A stretch of 33,012 nucleotides of DNA from Bradyrhizobium sp. Its GTDB lineage: Bacteria > Pseudomonadota > Alphaproteobacteria > Rhizobiales > Beijerinckiaceae. A program made the position numbers and the translations under genes. The DNA is taken from NCBI GenBank assembly GCA_004799435.1, contig SSMV01000107.1, forward strand, positions 1 through 33,012, in the 5' to 3' direction. Each line of letters starts with the position of its first letter. Position 1 is the first letter of the stretch. Positions 24,760-32,387 of the stretch are shown here, piece after piece. The notes below the pieces were generated by a model, which was not told the DNA's origin, did not search any database, and was given only the letters and a program-made list of their open reading frames with translations.

Positions 24760-25788
24760 CTACTGAAAGGTCCGGCGGGCGAGATCGTAGCAAGACTCCA
24801 TCAGCCTCAGTGTTTTCAGGTTGTCGAGGCGGTCCGTCGCAAACGAAGTTCCGGTGCGCAATCCGGTCACGAAGTCACCTACGCTGGCAGTGAAGCACTC
24901 TTGGCCTTCCCCGTTCGGATCGGAGGGGAACCGCAGCCCTTCACCCTCCGCACCGACTAACGCAAGGCGCTCGCCGTCATAAATCAGCGTCGCCTTGTCG
25001 CCGACAATCTCCAGCCGATCCGACAGATTGGAGGAGTATCCCGGCGCACTGAAAGTACCATCCAGGACTGCAACGAGTTCGTCTTCGCCGCGAAGCGTTA
25101 CAACAGCGGTATCCTCGCCCGCGAGGTCGGAATTGTTCCTCGACAGAAGGCAATTCTCGACTTTCAGCTCTCCAAGGAGCGATCGGAGCGTGTCGAGATG
25201 ATGAATTAAAGTCTCGAAGACAAGCAGTCGCGGCATTTCAGCGAGATAGGGCTGTCGGACGATAAGCCATGGCTTGGTCCCCCCGACCGCACACATACCC
25301 GAACAGCGCATAACGAGGCGCGCTTGTAGTGGCCGACCAATGCGTCCATCCGCGATCCACTTACGCGCAACGGAGTAGTGCGGTCGGAAGCGGTAGTTCT
25401 CATGCACCATGAACCGTACCCGTTCGCCTACGTATTCTATAAGCGCCTCGGCTCCGGCAACGGTGGGGGTAAGCGGCTTTTGACACATTACGTGCACGCC
25501 AAAATCGGCAGCGCTGCGGACCAGGCCTGCATGCGTCCCAACCGGTGTTGCAATGTCGACGGCGTCGATCTGCTCGTGGGCAAGCATCGTCTCAAGATCT
25601 GGGTAGGTCTTGGGTATTTTGAACTCGGCTGATCGCGCTCGCGCGGCCTTCTCGTCGGGATCACATATCGCCACCACGTTTGCGTCAGCGACTTCCGCCC
25701 AAGCGCGCAGATGGTAGAGACTGATCATCCCGGCGCCAACGAAGCCGATCCTGAGCGGTCTTGAGTGAAGCCTGGGCGATGTCGTCAT
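24760..25788 (-). CDS. Gfo/Idh/MocA-family oxidoreductase
   Basis: A 342-residue NAD(P)-dependent dehydrogenase. The N-terminal Rossmann part has IGFVGAGMISLYHLRAW and VVAICDPDEKAARARSAEF. The family's usual E-K-P motif appears as CQKPLTPTV, a known variant with Gln. The C-terminal half is the alpha/beta sheet domain (MVHENYRFRPHYSVARKWI, then ETLIHHLDTLRSLLGE). The open frame reaches to 26091, but the true ATG at 25788 overlaps the mannonate dehydratase stop by 4 bases (ATGA). It acts probably on a sugar or sugar acid entering through the RbsABC-type importer; the exact position in the pathway is not clear because UxuA and UxuB alone already explain fructuronate use. Confidence 0.9.
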   Translation of the reverse strand: MTTSPRLHSRPLRIGFVGAGMISLYHLRAWAEVADANVVAICDPDEKAARARSAEFKIPKTYPDLETMLAHEQIDAVDIATPVGTHAGLVRSAADFGVHVMCQKPLTPTVAGAEALIEYVGERVRFMVHENYRFRPHYSVARKWIADGRIGRPLQARLVMRCSGMCAVGGTKPWLIVRQPYLAEMPRLLVFETLIHHLDTLRSLLGELKVENCLLSRNNSDLAGEDTAVVTLRGEDELVAVLDGTFSAPGYSSNLSDRLEIVGDKATLIYDGERLALVGAEGEGLRFPSDPNGEGQECFTASVGDFVTGLRTGTSFATDRLDNLKTLRLMESCYDLARRTFQ

Positions 25789-26843
25789 GATGAAGCCAGA
25801 AGAGCGCGCATGTATCCAACTGCATACGCCATGCCGGCGTGCCAGGGCGCGCTGCAGGCCATCTCCGGCGTATGGTCGGGTATGAGCAGACCCCGGTAAC
25901 CGCTGGCCCTCAGAATCCGAACGATCTTGACCATGTCGAGATCGCCTTCGTCGAGAAACACTTCGGCGTAGTTTGGCACCTTGCCGCGAACATTGCGAAA
26001 ATGGATGTAGCCAATTCGATCTGCCCGCGAGTATCGATCGACCGTGGCATAGACGTCGCCGATCGCCATCTCCTGGAGGCTTCCAAGGCACAGTTCGATC
26101 TTGTTTGCCGGGCGAGGATCGATGGCGATCAGTCGGTCATATTTTTCGGGCTTGTTCACCAGCCGGGCCGTGCCGCGGAGCGCATCCACGGGAGGATCGT
26201 CGGGATGGGCGGCGAGAACGACGCCGGCTTCCTCGGCAATCGGTAGGAGTTCCGTCAGGAAACCGCTCAGCCGGTTCCAGAGCTCCTGATCGGATACGGG
26301 CGGAACCGTTCCGCCGCGATTCTCGCGGTAGCGCATGTTCCACACCATTCCGTCCGGAATCGGCTCATCTGCGTCGATCTTCGAACCATCGAAGCCCACG
26401 CTCATGGCGCCGCCGCGAGCGAATGGTCCGCGCACCCACCCCCACACACCTGCGATGGAAAAGTTATAGCCAAAGCAAGGGACGCCCGCCCTGCCTGCGT
26501 CTCGGATCATCTGTTTCATGGCGGCCATCTGCTGGTCGCGCTCCGGCCCGCCAAGGAGGATGTCGCTCCACTGTTTCACCGCGAAATTCTCAATCGCGGC
26601 AAGCCTAAGGCCGTCGCTCGCGAGCAAGGCAATCAAATCGGCGAACGCCTCATAGGTCCAATAACCATCCTGTCCGACACCCCACCCGTCCTCGCCGCCT
26701 TTGGACAATTCGACTTTCGACCCGGCTCCGTTTGAAAAGTAAGTCTCGAGATGGACTACGACGTCCTCCACTCCAAGCTGGCGCGCAAACTGGAGGTTCT
26801 CTGGGGTAAGCATGTGCCGATAAAATCCCAGACCGATTTTCAC
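25785..26843 (-). CDS. uxuA: Mannonate dehydratase
   Basis: A 352-residue TIM-barrel enzyme converting D-mannonate to 2-keto-3-deoxygluconate. UxuA landmarks are seen: AIENFAVKQWSDILLGGPERDQQ, VLAAHPDDPPVDALRG, GYIHFRNVRGKVPNYAEVFLDEGDLDM and LIPDHTPEMAC. The conserved His and metal-binding residues are in the HPDDPP and HFRNVRG parts. The GTG start follows AAGGGTGG. It is the first gene of a unit with Gfo/Idh/MocA and mannitol dehydrogenase-family genes. A promoter-like sequence with a FadR-type operator lies just upstream. Neither a uronate isomerase nor KDG kinase/aldolase gene is in the window, so the rest of the route must be elsewhere. Confidence 0.92.
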   Translation of the reverse strand: MKIGLGFYRHMLTPENLQFARQLGVEDVVVHLETYFSNGAGSKVELSKGGEDGWGVGQDGYWTYEAFADLIALLASDGLRLAAIENFAVKQWSDILLGGPERDQQMAAMKQMIRDAGRAGVPCFGYNFSIAGVWGWVRGPFARGGAMSVGFDGSKIDADEPIPDGMVWNMRYRENRGGTVPPVSDQELWNRLSGFLTELLPIAEEAGVVLAAHPDDPPVDALRGTARLVNKPEKYDRLIAIDPRPANKIELCLGSLQEMAIGDVYATVDRYSRADRIGYIHFRNVRGKVPNYAEVFLDEGDLDMVKIVRILRASGYRGLLIPDHTPEMACSAPWHAGMAYAVGYMRALLASS

Positions 26844-26858
26844 TGGCCACCCTTATTG

Positions 26859-26886
26859 ATGCTATAGTCCTACCAAACGTCTACAA
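26859..26886 (-). promoter_or_regulatory. Predicted uxuA promoter with embedded FadR-type operator
   Basis: Read on the minus strand, TTGTAG (26886-26881) and TAGCAT (26864-26859) are 16 bases apart and resemble -35 and -10 boxes. The spacer contains TGGTAGGACTA, or TAGTCCTACCA on the plus strand at 26865-26875. This fits the GntR/FadR half-site pattern T-N-GT-NNN-AC-N-A. A bound regulator would block the promoter. A matching site lies at 32297-32307. Confidence 0.6.
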
Positions 26887-26940
26887 TGCTCCCTTCCGCG
26901 GGGCAAGCGGTTTGGCGAAGCGGGAGATCGCTTTTGGGAA

Positions 26941-27648
26941 CTAGTCGCGGTCTGCGCCGAGGAACCTGCGGCCCGCCTCGAGATGCTCTCGCATAGTGGC
27001 TGCGTAGACTGAAGCGTCCCGATGCTTCAGCGCGGTGACAAGCCGACGATGAATGTCCTGCGCGAAGGTGGCGCCGTTCCTACCCTTGCCGAGTTCCATC
27101 AGTCGCTTTATTGGCTCGGAAAGCACTTCGAAAACGCGGATGATAATGCTGTTTCCTGATACAGCGACCAGGGTTGCGTGAAAGTCGTAGTCGCAGAGCG
27201 CCTGTTCCCGCATATCGTCAGTCGCGCCCATGCGTTCGATGAGACCGGTGAGCTTGGCGATCGTCGGCGGATCGATTCGCTCTACGACAGAGACTGCAAT
27301 GCCCGTCTCCAGCACCAGACGGAACGACTGAATCTCATCAAATACTTTGGGAGTCGCTGGCAGGCCCGCAAACGCGAATTTGATGACATTGTCCATGTTT
27401 GACCGACGGATGATGGTGCCAACCTTGGTTTTTCGCTCGACGAGTCCATAAATCTCGAGAACCTTGATCGCCTCGCGAAGCGCATTTCGGCCGACTTTGA
27501 ATTGCTTAGCGAGGTCCCGCTCGGGCGGCAGGATATCGCCCTCCTTCAGCACCCCGCGCTCAATTAGCGACATGAGGCGGGCGATCATCTTGTCCGGACG
27601 ACCTTGTGATTTTATTGGCTCAACGTGAATGCTGACATTGTTGGCCAC
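26941..27648 (-). CDS. GntR/FadR-family regulator
   Basis: A 235-residue regulator with an N-terminal winged helix (about residues 15-80: IARLMSLIERGVLKEGDILPPERDLAKQFKVGRNALREAIKVLEIYGLVERK) and a C-terminal FCD domain. The likely metal-binding residues are in CDYDFHATL, DIHRRLV and MREHLEAG. FCD regulators of sugar-acid operons (UxuR, ExuR, GntR types) bind hexonate or hexuronate intermediates. I chose GTG 27648, which follows GAGGG by 8 bases; the frame runs to GTG 27711 with no ribosome site. It lies between the permease genes and uxuA and probably binds the sites at 26865-26875 and 32297-32307. Confidence 0.88.
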   Translation of the reverse strand: MANNVSIHVEPIKSQGRPDKMIARLMSLIERGVLKEGDILPPERDLAKQFKVGRNALREAIKVLEIYGLVERKTKVGTIIRRSNMDNVIKFAFAGLPATPKVFDEIQSFRLVLETGIAVSVVERIDPPTIAKLTGLIERMGATDDMREQALCDYDFHATLVAVSGNSIIIRVFEVLSEPIKRLMELGKGRNGATFAQDIHRRLVTALKHRDASVYAATMREHLEAGRRFLGADRD

Positions 27649-27733
27649 TAAGAACGCCCTCTGCAAATTGTCGGGAGACTTTTTAGTTCTGGGCAGGCCG
27701 GGCCTAAACACCCGCTGCGGTGAAGATCAACCG

Positions 27734-28702
27734 TCAGACCGCAAGTCGCAGAGCTGAACGGCGCTTCGCCGCTCGCAATCCTGCGTCCCACACGACTGCC
27801 CCAATCAGAACCAAGCCTAACACGACCCTTTGCCACTGAGCGGGAAGTTCGTAGAGATTAAACGAATTGCGAGTCAGCGCAATCAGGAGGGTGCCAACGA
27901 CCGCGCCCCAAACGGTTCCGCGCCCACCCGACGTGCTGGCGCCGCCGATCAGGCACGCAATGATGATCTCGAGCTCGACGCCCGCGCCGAGATAGCGGTT
28001 TGCGCCCTCGATCCTGGCAGTCATCAACACGCCCGCTAAGGCCGCCAGCGTTCCACTCAAACAATAGGCCGCGTAAACCACCCGCTTGGTCGAAAAGCCA
28101 TAGCTGCGAGCGGCCTCCGGATTGCTCCCATAAAAGAATATTTGCCTTCCCCACGAGAAACGCGTGATGCCAAGGTGCACGCCGATCGCCAACAAAATGA
28201 ATACCCATAGCATCAAATATATACCGCCAAGCTTGATGCTTCCGAGTGCAATAAAGTTCTCCGGGAAACCCGTAAAGCCAGTGAGGCTTTGATGCGCCAC
28301 CAAGGTCTCAACGCTCCCGCGCCCGACGAACATTGTGCCAAGCGTTGCTATCAGTGGATTCACCTCGAGCGTGGCCACAAGGAATCCATTTATTGCGCCG
28401 AAGGCGCAGCCGAAAATAAGGGCGGCTAATATCGCCAGCGGCGCCGGTACTCCGACGCTGAGCAGGATCGCGCAAACGATCCCCGAGAGACCCATTGAAC
28501 TCCCTACTGAAAGATCGAACAATCCGCAGATCAGGAGCACCATCATGCCGAGGGCAATGATACCATTTGGTGCGATAACGATCTGAACAGAGTCGAGATT
28601 GCCACTGGTTAAGAAATACGGGCTGGTCAGCGCCAATATGGCCGCTAGCAGGGCTAACAAGAGGGTTGAGACATCGCGCGATGATTGAAAAAGCCTGGTC
28701 AC
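27734..28702 (-). CDS. RbsC-type sugar ABC importer permease 2
   Basis: A 322-residue membrane protein with the RbsC-family pattern: GIIALGMMVLLICGLFDLSVGSSMGLSG early, NPLIATLGTMFVGRG in the middle, and YGSNPEAARSYGFSTKRV in the coupling loop, then GVELEIIIACLIGGAST. About eight to ten hydrophobic segments are present. The GTG start lies 3 bases after the stop of the other permease, so it belongs to the same operon. Two different permeases beside one duplicated ATPase suggest a heterodimeric channel. Confidence 0.92.
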   Translation of the reverse strand: MTRLFQSSRDVSTLLLALLAAILALTSPYFLTSGNLDSVQIVIAPNGIIALGMMVLLICGLFDLSVGSSMGLSGIVCAILLSVGVPAPLAILAALIFGCAFGAINGFLVATLEVNPLIATLGTMFVGRGSVETLVAHQSLTGFTGFPENFIALGSIKLGGIYLMLWVFILLAIGVHLGITRFSWGRQIFFYGSNPEAARSYGFSTKRVVYAAYCLSGTLAALAGVLMTARIEGANRYLGAGVELEIIIACLIGGASTSGGRGTVWGAVVGTLLIALTRNSFNLYELPAQWQRVVLGLVLIGAVVWDAGLRAAKRRSALRLAV

Positions 28703-28705
28703 GTA

Positions 28706-29695
28706 TCAGCGTTCCTCGTGATTGATCCGGGTGTCGACTACAACGATGCTGACGAGCACGGCGCCGACGATCACCTGTTGGAGCGCCGGCTCGACGCCGA
28801 ACATTATCAGGCCGTTGAGAATGACGGCGAGCACGAAAAGCGCGATGGTCGAATTGAGAACCCGCCCGCGGCCACCGAACAGGCTGGCTCCGCCAAGAAC
28901 GGCGGCGGTCAAGATATTAAACTCAAGCTGCCTGCCCATATTGACATCGGGGATAGTGACGCGCCCGGCGACAAGAAAACCGGCGAACGCAGCAAGAATT
29001 CCGCTGAGCACGAAACCGCCGATCCGATAGCGATCGACAGACATCCCATGAATGAAGGCGCTCTTCGGATTTTGTCCGATGTAGTAAATCGCGCGAACGG
29101 TGGCGCCGCGTGAGAGCACGAACTCGAGAATGCCAACCGTCAGAAACATGACGATGATGGTCCAGCTGACGCCGAATATGCGCCAATGCGGCACCGCGCG
29201 AAAATTCTCAGAATATCGGTGGCCAGCCATGATCGCGGCGACAACATCGGCGAGCCCTCGCACTGCGAGCAGCGTTCCTATCGTCAGGATGATCGAGTTG
29301 ATGCGCAACTTCACCACTAGAACGCCGTTGATGGCGCCCACGGCCGCGCCGATCGCGAGGCCGACGACAAGGCAGAGCCATAGCGGCACGCCCTGGGTGG
29401 CGAGGTAGCCGGCCGTCATGCCCGACAAGGCGTAAACCGAGCCAACCGACAGGTCGACCTCACCCATGATGAGTAGGAAGGTGAAGCCCACTACGACATA
29501 GAAATCCAGTGAGACGCCGTAGAGCAGTGAGGAGATGTTTTGGTAGGAAAGGAAATTAGCGCGAAAAAGGCTGAGAAAGATCAAGGCGAGCATCGCGACG
29601 ACGGCTATGCCATATTCTCGCAGGAACACGAGGGTCGCGCGCCCGCTTGACCTCTTCGGCGGCGCTTCGACCACGTTTATTTCGAATTCAGCCAT
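28706..29695 (-). CDS. RbsC-type sugar ABC importer permease 1
   Basis: A 329-residue permease homologous to its neighbour. Landmarks are FLLIMGEVDLSVGSVYALSG, NSIILTIGTLLAVRGLADVV, YYIGQNPKSAFIHGMSVDRYRI and RQLEFNILTAAVLGGASLFGG, with about eight hydrophobic segments. Its ATG overlaps the ATPase stop by 8 bases. The N-terminal 25 residues are a charged cytoplasmic segment typical of the family. Cargo is inferred to be a monosaccharide or sugar acid from the linked uxuA-type enzymes. Confidence 0.92.
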   Translation of the reverse strand: MAEFEINVVEAPPKRSSGRATLVFLREYGIAVVAMLALIFLSLFRANFLSYQNISSLLYGVSLDFYVVVGFTFLLIMGEVDLSVGSVYALSGMTAGYLATQGVPLWLCLVVGLAIGAAVGAINGVLVVKLRINSIILTIGTLLAVRGLADVVAAIMAGHRYSENFRAVPHWRIFGVSWTIIVMFLTVGILEFVLSRGATVRAIYYIGQNPKSAFIHGMSVDRYRIGGFVLSGILAAFAGFLVAGRVTIPDVNMGRQLEFNILTAAVLGGASLFGGRGRVLNSTIALFVLAVILNGLIMFGVEPALQQVIVGAVLVSIVVVDTRINHEER

Positions 29696-31208
29696 CGGCC
29701 CGGGCTCCCGCCGCGTAGGCCATCACCCGCTCTTCAGTTATCTCTTCGCCCTCCAGCCGGCTCAGGAGTTTCCCGTCCCGCATCACGAAAATGATGCTGG
29801 CCAGCGAGATCATCTCGGGAAGTTCAGAGGAGAAGAGCAAGACGCTCCCGCCGTCGGCGGCCAGATCACGAAGAAGGTGGTGAATCTCGGCTTTGGACCC
29901 TACGTCGACACCGCGGGTCGGTTCGTTCACGACAAAGCAGACCGGCGCCTTTTTCAGCGCCAGGGACAGCATTAGCTTTTGCTGATTGCCGCCGCTGAGG
30001 TGACGGACTCTTTGATCACGGGGGCGCGCCTTAATGCCAAATTTCATGATGCTTCCAGCGACGATCTCTGCGAGCGCGCCACGATCGAGAAGACCCCATC
30101 GGGATAATTCCGAAAGGCGTGGCGCGGCCGCGTTCTCGCTGACGTCCAAATTCAGGTAGAGTCCAGCCTCCTTGCGGTTGGCGTGTAGGAATGTCACGCC
30201 CAGTTCGTTTAATCCGCGAGGCGTCCAGCTCGATAACACGCGGCCCTCGATCTCAATGGTTCCGCTTCGCCGCGGAAGAAGGCCCACGAGCATCTGAGAG
30301 AGTTCGAAGGTGCCGGAACCTTCGAGCCCGAATACGCCGACGATCTGACCACGAGAGACCGCCAGGCTAACGGCATGATGCTGACCGGGACCACGCAGTC
30401 CCTTCGCCTCGAACGCCGGCGATTTGACCCCTTGAAAGCCTATACCCGATTTTCCGCGCAGGCCGGTCAGATCACGGCCCACCATCAGCGAGATCAACAT
30501 ATCTTCACTGAGGCGCCGATTCACCAGCGTTTCGCGCTTGCGACCATCACGAAGGATCGTGATGCGGTCGCTGAGCGCCAAAACCTCCGGAATCCGGTGC
30601 GAGATGTAGAGGATCGAGACCGCATTGGCTCGCAGCGTCTTGAGCAGCGCGACAAGCGCCCCTCCTTCCCGGCTGTTTAGGCCGGACGTTGGTTCGTCAA
30701 GGATGAGGACTCGGGGGTTGGCGTTCACGCAACGGAGAATCTCGATGAGCTGTTTTTGTCCGGGCGTAAGCGCGCTTACAGGAAGCCCTACATCGATTTC
30801 GAGATTCAGCTGAGCGCAGGCTTCGGCCGCGGCGCTGTGGAGCCGGCGCTCGCTAAACCAGCCTCCTCTTCGCGCGAAGCGGTGATCAGGAAAAAGATTT
30901 TCGGCGACGGTCAGGTGATCAAAAACCGACAGTTCCTGCTGAACCATCGCAATGCCGAGCTGGCGGGCGTGATGGGGAGAGAAGGTCTCGACCATCTTTC
31001 CGTCAAAAAACAGCTGACCTTTGCTGGGCGCATACTGGCCGCAGATGATCTTCACGAGAGTGCTCTTGCCGGCCCCGTTCTCCCCGAGGATCGCGTGGAC
31101 CTCGCCTGGCGCCGCCTCAAAGGCAATGTCCTCAATAGCCGGCACCGACCCGAACCGCTTCGTTATGCCGCGCATCTCAAGAATGGGTGCGGCCATTGGA
31201 GGATCCAT
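29688..31208 (-). CDS. RbsA-type sugar ABC importer ATPase (two domains)
   Basis: A 506-residue duplicated ATPase. Domain one has Walker A GENGAGKST, signature LTPGQKQLIEIL and Walker B VLILDEPTSGL. Domain two has FGLEGSGTFELSQ, signature LSGGNQQKLMLSLALKK and FVVNEPTRGVD. In the second Walker B the usual Asp before Glu is Asn (codon AAC), a change I would not expect in RbsA-like proteins. The second site of such ATPases is often degenerate, so import may still work. Start is ATG 31208; an in-frame ATG at 31196 is possible. It lies 62 bases after the binding-protein gene, beyond a terminator-like hairpin. Confidence 0.92.
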   Translation of the reverse strand: MDPPMAAPILEMRGITKRFGSVPAIEDIAFEAAPGEVHAILGENGAGKSTLVKIICGQYAPSKGQLFFDGKMVETFSPHHARQLGIAMVQQELSVFDHLTVAENLFPDHRFARRGGWFSERRLHSAAAEACAQLNLEIDVGLPVSALTPGQKQLIEILRCVNANPRVLILDEPTSGLNSREGGALVALLKTLRANAVSILYISHRIPEVLALSDRITILRDGRKRETLVNRRLSEDMLISLMVGRDLTGLRGKSGIGFQGVKSPAFEAKGLRGPGQHHAVSLAVSRGQIVGVFGLEGSGTFELSQMLVGLLPRRSGTIEIEGRVLSSWTPRGLNELGVTFLHANRKEAGLYLNLDVSENAAAPRLSELSRWGLLDRGALAEIVAGSIMKFGIKARPRDQRVRHLSGGNQQKLMLSLALKKAPVCFVVNEPTRGVDVGSKAEIHHLLRDLAADGGSVLLFSSELPEMISLASIIFVMRDGKLLSRLEGEEITEERVMAYAAGARADG

Positions 31209-31225
31209 TGTGTGCGTCAGGAGAC

Positions 31226-31260
31226 CGAAAAATAGAAAGGGGGCCGACTCCGACCCCCTT
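31226..31260 (-). terminator. Terminator-like attenuator between binding protein and ATPase
   Basis: On the minus strand AAGGGGG pairs with CCCCCTT (positions 31260-31254 and 31243-31237) across a 10-base loop, followed by TCTATTTTT. This is an intrinsic-terminator layout located only 10 bases after the binding-protein stop. It should lower transcription into the ATPase and permease genes and keep binding protein in excess. Confidence 0.7.
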
Positions 31261-31270
31261 CTACGCGGCG

Positions 31271-32239
31271 CTACTTCTTCGGGAGGAAATACTTGACGTT
31301 GTCCTTGTCGACCACTTGTGCGCCCATGAACACATTCTCCGGCATCGAGATGACGCCGGCGGCCTTGTTGTCATCGGAGATCGGCACACCGGCGAGGCCG
31401 ACATTGTTATCGTTGTAGGCTTCGAGCAACTCGATCGCCATGTATGCCTCAAGCGCCGTCTTGTTCATGATCGTGGCTTTGATGACCCCCTTGTTGATAA
31501 AATCCAGGACCGCGTCTTGACGGTCGTTGACGACGATTGTCATCTTTGAAACGTCCATGCCCAGCTCTGCGGCGGCGGTGCCAACACCGGCGCCGGAGTC
31601 GGAGTCAAGGCCCACGATGCCGGTCATGTCCTTATAGGTGTTTAGGGCGGACTTGGCGGCCTCGATCGCGGCGTTCGCCTCTCCTTTATCGTCGACCTTG
31701 CCAAGGATTTCCCATTTGGAATTGGCCTTCAAATAGTCTGAGAAACCTTGGAACTTGGCGTCAGTGTTCGAGGCGCCCCAGTTGCCAAGAGCGACGACCT
31801 TGCCCGTATTTCCGCCGACCTTGATGAACTCTTTCGCGGTCGTCACCCCAGACTGGTAATTGTCGAGACCGATGAACGCCATTGCGCCGCTGTCGGGTAA
31901 GTTCGCTTCGATGACGACGACCGGAATCCCAGCGGCCATGGCCTTCTTTATCGGGGGAATGGACGACGCGTCCCAGAGAACGGCAATGATGCCGTCGGGA
32001 TGCTTGGCGATAGATTCCTCGACACCCGCGGCCTGGGCGGGCGGGTTCCAATCCTGAGGTCCGACGCGCTTGATTTCGACGCCGAACTTCTTCGCTGCGT
32101 AGTCGAAACCTTGATAGGCCGCGGTCCAATATGGGTGTCCGAGCACTCCGGCGGCAAAGATGTATGTGCGCGCGTTTGCGTCGGCGGCAAACGCGAATGC
32201 GGCGAGCGCGATGGTCGTAGCGAACAGACTCTTCTTCAC
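31271..32239 (-). CDS. RbsB-type sugar-binding protein
   Basis: A 322-residue periplasmic protein. Its signal peptide is MKKSLFATTIALAAFAFAAD followed by ANARTY, with likely cleavage after ANA. The mature part fits the ribose/galactose-type type I binding family: YIFAAGVLGHPYWTAAYQGFDYAAKKFGVEI, HPDGIIAVLWDASSIPPIKKAMAAGIPVVVIEANLPD, FIGLDNYQSG, and GIVGLDSDSGAGVGTAAAELG. The GTG at 32239 is the start because GGGAGG lies 5 bases before it; the frame continues to 32269. It is the first gene of the importer operon and is preceded by a FadR-type operator. Confidence 0.92.
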   Translation of the reverse strand: MKKSLFATTIALAAFAFAADANARTYIFAAGVLGHPYWTAAYQGFDYAAKKFGVEIKRVGPQDWNPPAQAAGVEESIAKHPDGIIAVLWDASSIPPIKKAMAAGIPVVVIEANLPDSGAMAFIGLDNYQSGVTTAKEFIKVGGNTGKVVALGNWGASNTDAKFQGFSDYLKANSKWEILGKVDDKGEANAAIEAAKSALNTYKDMTGIVGLDSDSGAGVGTAAAELGMDVSKMTIVVNDRQDAVLDFINKGVIKATIMNKTALEAYMAIELLEAYNDNNVGLAGVPISDDNKAAGVISMPENVFMGAQVVDKDNVKYFLPKK

Positions 32240-32296
32240 TGCTTCCTCCCATGGATCGTTGGACAGCAAAAGGGACCAATGACGCTATTGGCTCTT

Positions 32297-32307
32297 TGGT
32301 CCTACTA
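32297..32307. promoter_or_regulatory. FadR-type operator upstream of the importer operon
   Basis: TGGTCCTACTA fits T-N-GT-NNN-AC-N-A and shares GTCCTAC with the site before uxuA at 26865-26875. It lies in a locally AT-rich stretch about 58 bases upstream of the binding-protein GTG. The regulator encoded at 26941 is the likely binder. Confidence 0.6.
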
Positions 32308-32387
32308 ATAAATCGACGGAAGCGCAAGTGTGAGCTGGAATCGAACCAAAAGGGGTGCGGTTCTGCGCTGGGGGGCTGACGCGCCGC

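Noticed and set aside
25789-26091. 101-residue N-terminal extension of the Gfo/Idh/MocA enzyme
   Set aside because: It overlaps uxuA out of frame and precedes the Rossmann strand; ATG 25788 in an ATGA overlap is the better start.
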